Below are positions 1 to 5,517 of a DNA stretch of 5,700 nucleotides, one piece after another. The stretch spans positions 1-5,700 of the forward strand of contig DHHE01000039.1 of assembly GCA_002403115.1 (NCBI GenBank). Direction: 5' to 3'. How positions within the stretch are numbered: position 1 is the stretch's first letter; each line of letters opens with the position of its first letter. The position numbers were made by a program, and so were the translations under genes. The notes beneath the pieces were generated by a model. That model saw nothing but the letters and a program-made list of their open reading frames with translations, was not told the origin of the DNA and ran no database searches. Source of the DNA: a bacterium UBP2_UBA4780. Its GTDB lineage: Bacteria; Edwardsbacteria; AC1; EtOH8.

Positions 1-1
1 A

Positions 2-427
2 ATGCGCGACAAGAAGGTCATAGAAGAAATGGTGGTGCTGGCCGAGCGATTCGGCCAGACCATCGAGTTCGACGAGTTCGACGGCCGGGGCGGCTGGTGC
101 CGGGTCAAGGGCAGCGACCGGGTGATCATCAACGAGCGGCTGGCCCCCAAGGAGCAGATCCGCATCCTGGCCCGGGTGCTGGCCGGATACCCCATCGAGG
201 AGCAGGCCATGGCCCCCAAGGTGCGGCAGATAATCGAGGACGCCAGGCTGGAGCTTGAGCCGGAACCGGAGCCCGAACCCGGACCGCACCCGGCAAAGGA
301 ATCCGAGCCCGCATCAGCAGTGAAGCCCGGGTCCCTGGTGCCAGAAGGAACGGAACCGGTCCCGGCGGTCGAGCCGGACACGGAACAGGAGAACAAGAAA
401 CGGGAGGCGGATGGTGCCCCGGATTGA
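2..427 (+). CDS. Conserved-looking hypothetical protein with acidic Pro/Glu-rich tail
   Basis: Reads as 141 aa from the ATG at base 2. The true start could lie upstream, because only one base precedes it and no ribosome binding site is visible. Residues 1-82 look like a compact folded domain: an N-terminal helix (about 4-18), an alternating strand region around G30-G31-W32-C33-R34-V35-K36-G37, a hydrophobic strand V41-I42-I43, then helices with the pattern L-A-P-K-E-Q-I-R-I-L-A-R-V-L-A (47-61). Residues 83-141 are low complexity, with a run of Glu-Pro dipeptides (86-91) followed by a Pro/Glu/Val-rich acidic stretch, probably disordered. There is no signal peptide or membrane segment, so it is probably cytoplasmic. 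Its 3' end overlaps the next gene by 17 bp, which suggests an operon and translational coupling. I do not recognise a named family and assign no function. Confidence 0.7.
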   Translation: MRDKKVIEEMVVLAERFGQTIEFDEFDGRGGWCRVKGSDRVIINERLAPKEQIRILARVLAGYPIEEQAMAPKVRQIIEDARLELEPEPEPEPGPHPAKESEPASAVKPGSLVPEGTEPVPAVEPDTEQENKKREADGAPD

Positions 428-878
428 CGGAGGCATCGGCTTCGAGTGGCGCACCCGGGCCGAGTACTACGGGTTCCCGCTGGTCTGCGTGGCCTTCGGC
501 CGCAACGGCCGGGGAGGGATGCGGGTGGCCAGGGGCTGGATAGCCGTCGGCCAGTTCGCCATCGGGGCCGTCACCTTCGCCCAGTTCGGACTCGGACTGG
601 TGTTCGGGTTGGGCCAGTTCATGGCCGCCCCGATGGTAGTGGCCCAATTCGCCCTGGGGCTTCTTTTCGGGCTGGGCCAGTTCGCCACCGGTTACGTGGC
701 CGTGGGGCAGATCGCTTTCGGATACTACGCGCTGTGCCAAGGAGGCATTGGCTGGCACGTCTGGAGGCAGGGCTACCAGGACCCGCAGGCGGTGGAGTTC
801 TTCGCCGGGCTGGCCGAAAGGCTAGGCCTGCCGTTTTTCCAGGGCAAACATCCGCCGACGCCGGAGAGGGCGCCCTAG
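411..878 (+). CDS. Glycine-rich hydrophobic repeat protein (GQF repeats), function unknown
   Basis: 155 aa. The ATG at 411 directly follows a Gly/Ala-rich Shine-Dalgarno stretch (GGGAGG, 402-407) inside the end of the preceding gene. The N-terminus (F11-E12-W13-R14 ... G21-F22-P23-L24-V25 ... A28-F29-G30) resembles the lead-in of uncharacterised bacterial proteins that carry long runs of Gly-rich hydrophobic repeats. Residues 42-114 are such a run. The motif [G/A/C]-Q-[F/I/G] recurs with Gln at 48, 58, 69, 79, 90, 100 and 110, separated by small and hydrophobic residues. The C-terminus (about 115-155) is more polar. The repeat block is nearly devoid of charge, so it could be membrane-embedded or a stacked beta structure; sequence alone does not decide. 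There is no clear signal peptide. No enzyme motif is visible and no function is assigned. Confidence 0.75.
   Translation: MVPRIDGGIGFEWRTRAEYYGFPLVCVAFGRNGRGGMRVARGWIAVGQFAIGAVTFAQFGLGLVFGLGQFMAAPMVVAQFALGLLFGLGQFATGYVAVGQIAFGYYALCQGGIGWHVWRQGYQDPQAVEFFAGLAERLGLPFFQGKHPPTPERAP
534..752 (+). repeat. Internal 10/11-residue protein repeats (about 31/63-bp periodicity)
   Basis: Seven consecutive units centred on a Gln (residues 48-110 of the 411-878 protein) with spacings 10, 11, 10, 11, 10, 10. Most of the array therefore has a 21-residue super-period. At DNA level the super-period shows as an 18-bp near-identical direct repeat (bases 603-620 and 666-683, one mismatch, 63 bp apart). This points to growth by internal duplication. 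Confidence 0.75.
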
Positions 879-915
879 CGGCTCGGAGGCCCGCGAAGCA
901 AGCCACCGACCCGGC

Positions 916-950
916 ATTTGGTAACATAACATAATAAAAATAGTAAAGAT
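916..950 (+). promoter_or_regulatory. AT-rich patch, possible weak promoter for the 965-1683 gene pair
   Basis: The 86-bp gap between 878 and 965 is GC-rich except for this conspicuously A/T-rich stretch. Weak promoter readings are possible: TTGGTA (918-923) with 17 bp to TAGTAA (941-946), or a lone CATAAT (930-935) without a good -35. Neither is convincing. The AT-richness in an otherwise GC-rich context is the main reason to flag it. No hairpin followed by a T-run lies in the gap, so read-through from the upstream pair is equally possible. Confidence 0.25.
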
Positions 951-964
951 AGCGGAGATCGGGA

Positions 965-1207
965 ATGAGGAGGATCTGGACATGGGGGCTGGTGCCCCTG
1001 GCCCTGGGGATCCTGATAGGCATCCTGATATTGGGGCCGTTCGTAATAAAGTGGCTGTGGGCCTGGACCGTGCCCGACCTTTTCCCCGGGGCGGCGGCCG
1101 GCGGCCTGGTGGCCACCGAGATAAGCTGGTGGTCGGCCTTCAAGCTGGCGCTGTTCGTGGCCTTCCTGGCGGCCACCACCGGCATCAGGAGCCGGGGGAG
1201 GGAATGA
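965..1207 (+). CDS. Small two-helix membrane protein, unknown function
   Basis: 80 aa. The ATG at 965 has a well-placed GGAG (954-957) 7 bp upstream. Two hydrophobic segments are visible: residues about 8-28 (Leu/Ile/Gly-rich, followed by a Trp-rich interface K29-W30-L31-W32-A33-W34) and about 55-74 (W55-W56 through G73-I74). Both ends carry Arg residues (R2, R3 and R75, R77, R79), which by the positive-inside rule predicts a hairpin with both termini in the cytoplasm. The stop codon overlaps the next start as ATGA, so the two proteins are probably made together and may act together. The partner is a cysteine-rich putative redox protein, so this gene could provide a membrane anchor or a transport partner; that is inference only. 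No family recognised. Confidence 0.75.
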   Translation: MRRIWTWGLVPLALGILIGILILGPFVIKWLWAWTVPDLFPGAAAGGLVATEISWWSAFKLALFVAFLAATTGIRSRGRE

Positions 1208-1683
1208 CCGGCGGGGGCATCGAGGAGGAGGCCCGGCAGAATTTCAACTCCGGCTACAACTGCGCCGAATCGGTGCTGGTGGCCCTGTCGCAGCAGCCGG
1301 TGTTTCAGGGCCGGGACTGTCTGCGGCATATCCCCAGGATGGCCACCGGGTTCGGCGGGGGCCTGGCCCGCAACGGGAGCATCTGCGGGGCGCTGGCCGG
1401 CGGGGTGATCGCCATCGGCCTGGTGCTGGGGCGGGACGACGCCAAGGGGAGCCGGGACCCATGCTATCCCGCGGTCGACCGCCTGCTGGCCGAGTTCCAG
1501 GAGGCCTGGGGCAGCTGGCTTTGCCGGGAGATATCCCGGGTGGACCTGAAGACCGTGTCCGGACAAAAGCTCTACCAGCAGGTGGTCCACTTCGAGGTCT
1601 GCAACCAGGTGGTGGCCTGGGCGGCGCGGCGGGCCGGGGAACTGATAACAGAGTTCGTTCCGGGGTCAACCGGGATCGGATGA
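1204..1683 (+). CDS. C_GCAxxG_C_C family putative redox-active protein
   Basis: 159 aa, starting at the ATG that overlaps the previous stop (ATGA); purine-rich GGAGGG (1197-1202) lies just upstream. The hallmarks of the family are present in order: N19-C20-A21-E22-S23-V24-L25 near the N-terminus; G49-F50-G51-G52-G53, then C61-G62-A63-L64-A65-G66 followed by a hydrophobic I69-A70-I71-G72-L73; C107 in W-L-C-R-E; and C133 in V-C-N-Q-V-V. These four conserved cysteines define the family, presumed to bind a metal or act in redox chemistry; its biochemical role is not established. Two further cysteines, C39 and C87, are present. Length matches the family's usual size of roughly 130-160 aa. The central Gly-rich hydrophobic segment may contact or enter the membrane, in keeping with the coupled small membrane protein. 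A strong hairpin begins 2 bp after the stop. Confidence 0.88.
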   Translation: MTGGGIEEEARQNFNSGYNCAESVLVALSQQPVFQGRDCLRHIPRMATGFGGGLARNGSICGALAGGVIAIGLVLGRDDAKGSRDPCYPAVDRLLAEFQEAWGSWLCREISRVDLKTVSGQKLYQQVVHFEVCNQVVAWAARRAGELITEFVPGSTGIG

Positions 1684-1685
1684 AA

Positions 1686-1713
1686 TCAAGCCCTGCCGGA
1701 AGGCAGGGCTTGA
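1686..1713. terminator. Strong hairpin after the redox-family gene (terminator-like, no U-tract)
   Basis: Perfect 12-bp stem (1686-1697 with 1702-1713) closed by a GGAA tetraloop of the GNRA type, beginning 2 bp after the stop of the upstream gene. No T-run follows on the plus strand and only a short TTT follows on the minus strand. It may therefore be an mRNA 3'-end stabiliser or a Rho-assisted end rather than a classical intrinsic terminator. Its core recurs at 1890-1909 in inverted orientation. Confidence 0.5.
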
Positions 1714-1730
1714 CGCTGGGGAAGGGGATG

Positions 1731-1756
1731 AAAAACGCCCGGAAAGGGTTCCGGGC
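1731..1756 (-). terminator. Intrinsic terminator on the minus strand (tRNA-Asp transcript)
   Basis: Reading the minus strand: GCCCGGAA, loop CCCT, TTCCGGGC (8-bp perfect stem, 1737-1756), then G and TTTTT (1731-1735). This is the classical GC stem plus U-tract, oriented to stop transcription coming from the tRNA promoter. It lies about 165 bp past the tRNA 3' end, but only 4 bp past the second copy of the tRNA 3' end at 1761-1782. On the plus strand no T-run follows. Confidence 0.75.
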
Positions 1757-1760
1757 TGAT

Positions 1761-1782
1761 GATGACGGGGCCGACGGGACTC
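1761..1782 (-). repeat. Duplicate of the tRNA-Asp 3' end (att-like or tRNA remnant)
   Basis: Matches 1918-1939, the 3' part of the tRNA-Asp gene (T-loop through CCA plus 2 bp), at 21 of 22 positions. A 17-bp core, CGGGGCCGACGGGACTC, is identical (1766-1782 and 1923-1939). The one mismatch changes the encoded CCA to TCA. The two copies are direct repeats 157 bp apart. Two readings: an attachment-site duplication left by an integrated element, or the tail of a decayed tandem tRNA-Asp copy. Sequence before the copy on the minus strand shows only patchy resemblance to the anticodon and T arms. Confidence 0.7.
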
Positions 1783-1889
1783 TCCGCCAGCCGCACTGCA
1801 GGGGGGCAGGGCGGCGGCGCCTGCCTGCCGCAGGAGGGGATGCGCCGTCGCAAGGCAAGCTGCCGGCGCAGAACCCGCGCAATGTAAAC

Positions 1890-1909
1890 GCCCTGCCTTT
1901 CGGCAGGAC
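1890..1909 (-). repeat. GNRA-loop hairpin just downstream of tRNA-Asp, inverted relative of 1686-1713
   Basis: On the minus strand CCTGCC-GAAA-GGCAGG forms a 6-bp stem with a GAAA tetraloop, starting about 12 nt after the tRNA CCA. No true U-tract follows (GCGTTTAC), so it is a weak terminator at best. It could act in 3'-end processing. Compared with the hairpin at 1686-1713, read from the opposite strand, about 21 of 25 positions agree, so the two look like inverted copies of one repeat. A third, looser set of GGCAGG/CCTGCC/GCAGG words lies at 1805-1834. Confidence 0.5.
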
Positions 1910-1919
1910 TTTCTTGCGA

Positions 1920-1998
<79 letters not shown>

Positions 1999-2010
1999 GA
2001 CATCGGCCAT

Positions 2011-2039
2011 ATTATAGCAAATAACGCCGGACATGTCAA
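2011..2039 (-). promoter_or_regulatory. Consensus sigma70-type promoter of tRNA-Asp
   Basis: On the minus strand: TTGACA (plus 2034-2039), 17-bp spacer, TATAAT (plus 2011-2016), preceded by TGC, which gives an extended -10. Every element is consensus. The -10 ends 12 bp before the mature tRNA 5' end, so the primary transcript would have a leader of only about 5-7 nt. This suits a highly expressed stable RNA. Confidence 0.93.
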
Positions 2040-2068
2040 TCGCCCCGTTCGGAAACATACGGCCGCGG

Positions 2069-2097
2069 TTGACGTATTGATATGGTAATGGTATAAT
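2069..2097 (+). promoter_or_regulatory. Strong sigma70-type promoter of the bamA operon
   Basis: TTGACG (2069-2074), 17-bp spacer (2075-2091), TATAAT (2092-2097). Transcription would start near 2101-2105, giving a leader of roughly 70 nt before the bamA ATG at 2173. It is divergent from the tRNA promoter, with 29 bp between the two -35 boxes, so RNA polymerase binding at one could affect the other. It shows that bamA heads its own transcript here. Confidence 0.9.
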
Positions 2098-2100
2098 TAC

Positions 2101-2135
2101 GACCTTGGCCGCCGGGAAAACCCAAGCGGCCGGTC
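2101..2135 (+). promoter_or_regulatory. Stem-loop in the bamA 5' leader
   Basis: Nested pairing: GACC (2101-2104) with GGTC (2132-2135), a TT bulge, GGCCGC (2107-2112) with GCGGCC (2126-2131), a small internal loop, then GGG (2114-2116) with CCC (2121-2123) around an AAAA loop. That makes 13 base pairs at the very start of the predicted transcript. No U-tract follows, so it is not a plain terminator. It may protect the 5' end, or the palindrome may be a DNA operator just downstream of the promoter. Both roles are inference. Confidence 0.6.
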
Positions 2136-2172
2136 ATTCACTAGTTAAGCACAGAGAAGGGCCTGATCTCAT

Positions 2173-4434
2173 ATGTTTCAGCGCTACCTGGCACTGGCCT
2201 TGTGGTTCTATGCGGCGGCGGCCTGGGCCCTGCCCGTCTCCGAGATGAGGGTGGAGGGCAACAACCGGATAGACGACAGCATCATCCTCAACAGCACCCT
2301 GGTGCTGCCGGGCGACGATTATTCGGCGGCCGCGGTCTCCGAGGCCGTCAAGCGGGTCTACTCCCTGGGCTACTTCCAGGAGGTCTCGGCCCGGGCCGAC
2401 AGCTCCGAGTACGGAATGACAGTGACGATTACGGTCGCCGAAAAGCCGACGGTGGCCCGGGTGGAGGTGCTGGGGAACACCAAGGTCAAGACCCAGGAGA
2501 TACAGGACAGCGTCCAGGTGAGGCCGGGCGCCTTCCTTGACCAGCGGGCCATCTCCCGTTCCAGGGACTGGATCCGGGACCGCTACATGGAGAAGGGATA
2601 CGTCAACGTTTCGGTGCGGGACACCCTGATCGAATCCGGCGAGCAGTACGCGGTGCGCTTCATCATCGACGAGGGCCGCAAGGTCAGGGTGAAGTCGGTG
2701 GTGGTCCACGGCAACCAGGCCGTCAAGGACAAGGCCGTCATCAAGGCCATGAAGACCAAGCCCCGGGGCTGGGGGACGGTGCTCAAGGTCATCCCCTGGT
2801 TCCGCAAGGGCGCCTTCAACCGGGACACCCTGGCCATCGATCTGGAGCGGGCCGCCCGGCTCTACCAGAACCACGGCTACATCGAGGCCGGGGTGACCCT
2901 GGACTCGGTGGCCTACACAGCCAGCCAGGACCGGGTGGTAATACACCTCTCGGTGAGCGAGGGCGCCAGGTACCGCATCGGCAGCCTGGAGTTCAACGGC
3001 AACCAGAAGTTCCCCTCGGCCACCCTGGCCCGCGTCTCCCAGCTCAAAACCGGGGCGGTCTACCGGGCCGACGACGCCGACAAGACACTGGAGAACCTGT
3101 ACTCCGTCTACACCGAGGAGGGATACATCTACAGCCACATCGTCCCGGCCCAGGACCTGGAGGACTCCACCGTCAACCTCTCCTACGGGATAACCGAGAA
3201 CAATCAGGCTTACGTCAACCGGGTGATCATCGAGGGGAACACCAAGACCAGGGACAAGGTCATCCGGCGCCAGCTGAAGATATCCCCGGGCCAGCTTTTC
3301 CGGCGCTCCTCGGTCATCCGCAGCCAGCGGGAGATTTTCGCCCTGGGGTTCTTCGAGGACGTCCAACTCAACTACCTGCCGGCCGACACCCTGGGCGACA
3401 TCGACCTCATCTTCGAGGTCAAGGAGAAGCATGTCGGCCAGTTCCAGATCGGCACCACCTACGGGGCGATCGACGGCTTGGCCGGCTTCATCCAGGTGGG
3501 GTGGCCCAACGTCATGGGCCGGGGCCAGGCGGCCAACGTCAAGACCGAGTTCAGCAAGAGGAAGTTCAACATCGAGCTGGGGTTCACCGAGCCCTGGCTG
3601 TTCGACACTCCCACCTCGGCCGGCTTCGACCTCTACCACTCGTCGCGCAACTACGCCAATTACGACGAGCAGAGGACCGGCGGCGCCGTCCGCCTGGGCC
3701 GCCCGGTGCCATATATCGACTTCACCCGGGCCTACTGGCACTACCGGCTGGAGCGGATCAACGTCTTCAACCTGTCTGCCCTGTACGCCGGGTACCTCAA
3801 GGACCAGCAGTGGCCCAAGTTATCGTCCAGCACCGGCCTGACCCTGGTGCGCGACAGCCGGGACCGTCCGTTCAACGCCTCCAGCGGCACCCGGACGGTG
3901 GCCAGCACCGAGTTTTCGGGCGGCATCCTGGGGGGGAGGGTGGACTACCAGAAGTACCTGCTGGAGTACCGCCTCTACCATCCGCTGTTCTGGAAGCTGG
4001 TGGGCATGTTCCGCGCCAAGAGCGGTCTGGTGGACGGCTACGGCTCGTCGGAGTCGGTGCCGGTCTACGAGTACTTCTACGTGGGCGGTGTGGGCGACGA
4101 CGGCATCCGGGGCTATCCCGACCGCGGCGTCAACCGCCAGGGAGGCCGGACCATGCTGGTGGGCAACCTGGAGGTCAAGTACAGCTTCAACCCCAGCGTC
4201 TACCTGCTGGCCTTCGCCGACGCCGGCAATTCGTGGATGAGCGCTGGCGACTTCAGGGAGGGAATGAAGCAGGACCTGGAGAAGCTGATGTACAAGGGGG
4301 TCGGCGCCGGGATCAGGCTGGAGGTGCCGATGCTGGGCATCCTGGGCCTGGACTGGGGCTACGGGCTGGACCGGGCCCGGGCCGGGCTAAAGGGCAACGC
4401 GGAGCTGCATTTCCAGCTGGGGACGACCTTCTAA
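2173..4434 (+). CDS. bamA: BamA, outer-membrane protein assembly factor
   Basis: 753 aa, a normal length for BamA, the core of the BAM complex that folds and inserts beta-barrel proteins into the outer membrane. Start ATG 2173 has GAAGGG (2156-2161) upstream. The signal peptide is about 1-19 (hydrophobic core, cleavage after A17-W18-A19). Five POTRA domains follow at about 20-93, 94-171, 172-266, 267-346 and 347-420; each opens with a V-x-x-x-G-N-type strand (G29-N30-N31, V98-L99-G100-N101, H-G-N, N-G-N, E-G-N). The 16-strand barrel is about 421-753, with the family signature F471-T472-E473-P474-W475 and the lid-loop motif I645-R646-G647-Y648, equivalent to the usual (V/I)RG(F/Y) with its essential Arg. 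The chain ends in an aromatic beta-signal, final residue Phe. Transcribed from its own promoter; followed by the skp-like gene and lpxD, the classical order. Confidence 0.97.
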   Translation: MFQRYLALALWFYAAAAWALPVSEMRVEGNNRIDDSIILNSTLVLPGDDYSAAAVSEAVKRVYSLGYFQEVSARADSSEYGMTVTITVAEKPTVARVEVLGNTKVKTQEIQDSVQVRPGAFLDQRAISRSRDWIRDRYMEKGYVNVSVRDTLIESGEQYAVRFIIDEGRKVRVKSVVVHGNQAVKDKAVIKAMKTKPRGWGTVLKVIPWFRKGAFNRDTLAIDLERAARLYQNHGYIEAGVTLDSVAYTASQDRVVIHLSVSEGARYRIGSLEFNGNQKFPSATLARVSQLKTGAVYRADDADKTLENLYSVYTEEGYIYSHIVPAQDLEDSTVNLSYGITENNQAYVNRVIIEGNTKTRDKVIRRQLKISPGQLFRRSSVIRSQREIFALGFFEDVQLNYLPADTLGDIDLIFEVKEKHVGQFQIGTTYGAIDGLAGFIQVGWPNVMGRGQAANVKTEFSKRKFNIELGFTEPWLFDTPTSAGFDLYHSSRNYANYDEQRTGGAVRLGRPVPYIDFTRAYWHYRLERINVFNLSALYAGYLKDQQWPKLSSSTGLTLVRDSRDRPFNASSGTRTVASTEFSGGILGGRVDYQKYLLEYRLYHPLFWKLVGMFRAKSGLVDGYGSSESVPVYEYFYVGGVGDDGIRGYPDRGVNRQGGRTMLVGNLEVKYSFNPSVYLLAFADAGNSWMSAGDFREGMKQDLEKLMYKGVGAGIRLEVPMLGILGLDWGYGLDRARAGLKGNAELHFQLGTTF

Positions 4435-4444
4435 CCAACCGGGG

Positions 4445-4552
4445 AAGTTCGAGAGGTTCGATAAGCGGGAGAGGTTAAAGAAGTTGGAAAAGTTCGGAAG
4501 GTTAGACAGGTTCGAGAAGTTCGAGATGTTCCGGAGGTTCGGAAGAAATCAG
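4445..4552 (+). repeat. 9-bp degenerate tandem repeat filling the bamA-skp spacer
   Basis: About eleven good units plus one degenerate unit of 9 bp, consensus A(A/G)GTTCGAG, run head to tail from 4445 and occupy nearly all of the 132-bp spacer. Units include AAGTTCGAG (4445, 4517), AGGTTCGAG (4508), AGGTTCGAT (4454), AGGTTAAAG (4472) and AAGTTCGGA (4490). The unit is a multiple of three, and one frame reads a Lys/Arg-Phe-Glu-like amphipathic pattern. That frame has no start codon before the repeat and closes at 4568, so it is probably non-coding. No promoter or terminator is seen in the spacer. Confidence 0.85.
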
Positions 4553-4566
4553 GGGGCGATGAGAAG

Positions 4567-5517
4567 ATGAGAAGGACACTGACTATCGCGGCCGGAGCGC
4601 TTCTGGTTTTATGCGCCGGGGCGGCCTGGGGCCAGCGCGTCGGCTACATCGACACCAAGAAGGTGATGGAACGCTACGGCGGATCGGCCGAGATCAGGCA
4701 GGAGGTCAACCGGGCGGTGGAGGCCTGGAACCGGGAGATCGCCGCCCGCAAGCAGGCCCTCGACTCGCTGGAGCGCGAGCTGGACAACCAGCAGCTGGTC
4801 ATCAGCAGCGAGCGCCGACGGCTGAAGCAGGACGAGATCAAGCGGCGCCGCGCCGCCCTGGAGGCTTTCGTCCGCGAGGTTTACGATCCGGGCGGCAAGG
4901 CCGAGCTCAAGAACCGTGAACTGGCCAGGCCGATGGTGGATAAGGTGGGGACCATCGTCAAGAAGGTGGCCCTGGACAACAACCTGCTGATGGTGCTGGA
5001 CTCCTCGGTGGGCGGCCTGGTTTACGCCGCCAAGGACCTGGACATCACCGACCTGGTGCTGGAGGAGCTGGACAAGTCGGAGGGACGCACCACCAAGGCG
5101 GTGGCCAGCCTGGTGGTCTTCCCGCTGACCGATGCCGATCAGGAGTCGGCCCGCAAGAAATACGGACAACAGGCGTTCGATTACCTTTGGGCCTCGTTGG
5201 ACCGGGCCAAGGCCTTCAAGCCCCTGGCCAAGCGGGAGGTGGAAGACCTGTTAAAGGACAAGGGGCTGGCCAACCGCCCGGTACCCGAGGCCCGGGCCTA
5301 CGAGCTGGGCAGGATCCTCAACGCCGAGTTCATGACCCTGGGCCAGGCGGCGGCCGACGCCCAGACCGGCCGGATCACCATCACCGTCAAGCTCTACAAC
5401 GTCGACCTGAAGATACTTCTTTTGGAGGCCGTGGAGGAGGCCCGGGACGAGCAGGAGATGGCCACCACGGTGGACAAGCTGGTGGAGCGGCTGGGGCAGA
5501 AGGCACAGGGGCAGTGA
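4567..5517 (+). CDS. Skp/OmpH-like periplasmic chaperone fused to a TolB-N/CsgG/LpoB-like domain
   Basis: 316 aa, about twice the length of ordinary Skp (about 160). Start ATG 4567, with a G-rich run (4552-4556) about 10 bp upstream. The signal peptide is 1-22, cleaved after A20-W21-G22; C16 lacks a proper lipobox, so it is probably not a lipoprotein. Residues 23-172 match Skp/OmpH: a V25-G26-Y27-I28-D29 opening strand, a long charged coiled coil (about 45-115), then the returning helix and strand L-L-M-V-L-D and D159-I160-T161-D162-L163 near its end. Skp holds unfolded outer-membrane proteins in the periplasm for BamA. Residues 179-316 are extra: strand V183-V184-F185-P186-L187, helix, F217-K218-P219-L220, helix with L247-G248-R249-I250-L251-N252-A253-E254, strand I270 to L276 and a terminal helix. 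That order resembles TolB-N/CsgG/LpoB domains. The Skp part is secure; the second assignment is by pattern only. Confidence 0.88.
   Translation: MRRTLTIAAGALLVLCAGAAWGQRVGYIDTKKVMERYGGSAEIRQEVNRAVEAWNREIAARKQALDSLERELDNQQLVISSERRRLKQDEIKRRRAALEAFVREVYDPGGKAELKNRELARPMVDKVGTIVKKVALDNNLLMVLDSSVGGLVYAAKDLDITDLVLEELDKSEGRTTKAVASLVVFPLTDADQESARKKYGQQAFDYLWASLDRAKAFKPLAKREVEDLLKDKGLANRPVPEARAYELGRILNAEFMTLGQAAADAQTGRITITVKLYNVDLKILLLEAVEEARDEQEMATTVDKLVERLGQKAQGQ

Noticed and set aside
867..876. Palindrome AGGGCGCCCT at the end of the repeat-protein gene as a terminator
   Set aside because: No loop room for a stable hairpin and no T-run follows; common in GC-rich DNA.
982..1203. N-terminal extension of the C_GCAxxG_C_C gene to the ATG at 982
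   Set aside because: It would fully overlap the small membrane protein in another frame. The extension is Gly/Pro/Arg-rich with no family match, while the ATGA start at 1204 gives the expected family length.
619..1590. Long minus-strand frame across the small-gene cluster
   Set aside because: Runs antisense across three plus-strand genes and the AT-rich gap, with no ribosome binding site or family resemblance.
2134..3741. Long minus-strand open frame (535 codons) opposite bamA
   Set aside because: Antisense shadow of a GC-rich gene. The plus strand encodes an unmistakable BamA, and the antisense product is an artefact of strong third-position GC with no recognisable domain.
3501..4478. Second plus-strand open frame overlapping the barrel part of bamA
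   Set aside because: Out-of-frame reading of bamA with Gly/Arg/Pro-rich composition, no start context and no domain; BamA is continuous across the region.
4445..4552. CRISPR array in the bamA-skp spacer
   Set aside because: Units are 9 bp, contiguous and without unique spacers, so it is a short tandem repeat.
4391..4570. Small open frame through the 9-bp repeat giving a Lys-Phe-Glu-like peptide
   Set aside because: No start codon precedes the repeat in that frame after the stop at 4388-4390; the period being a multiple of three makes any frame look regular.
4567..4630. Lipoprotein signal at Cys16 of the Skp-like protein
   Set aside because: The residue before Cys is Leu rather than Gly/Ala/Ser, and a normal signal peptidase I site (A-W-G) follows at 20-22.
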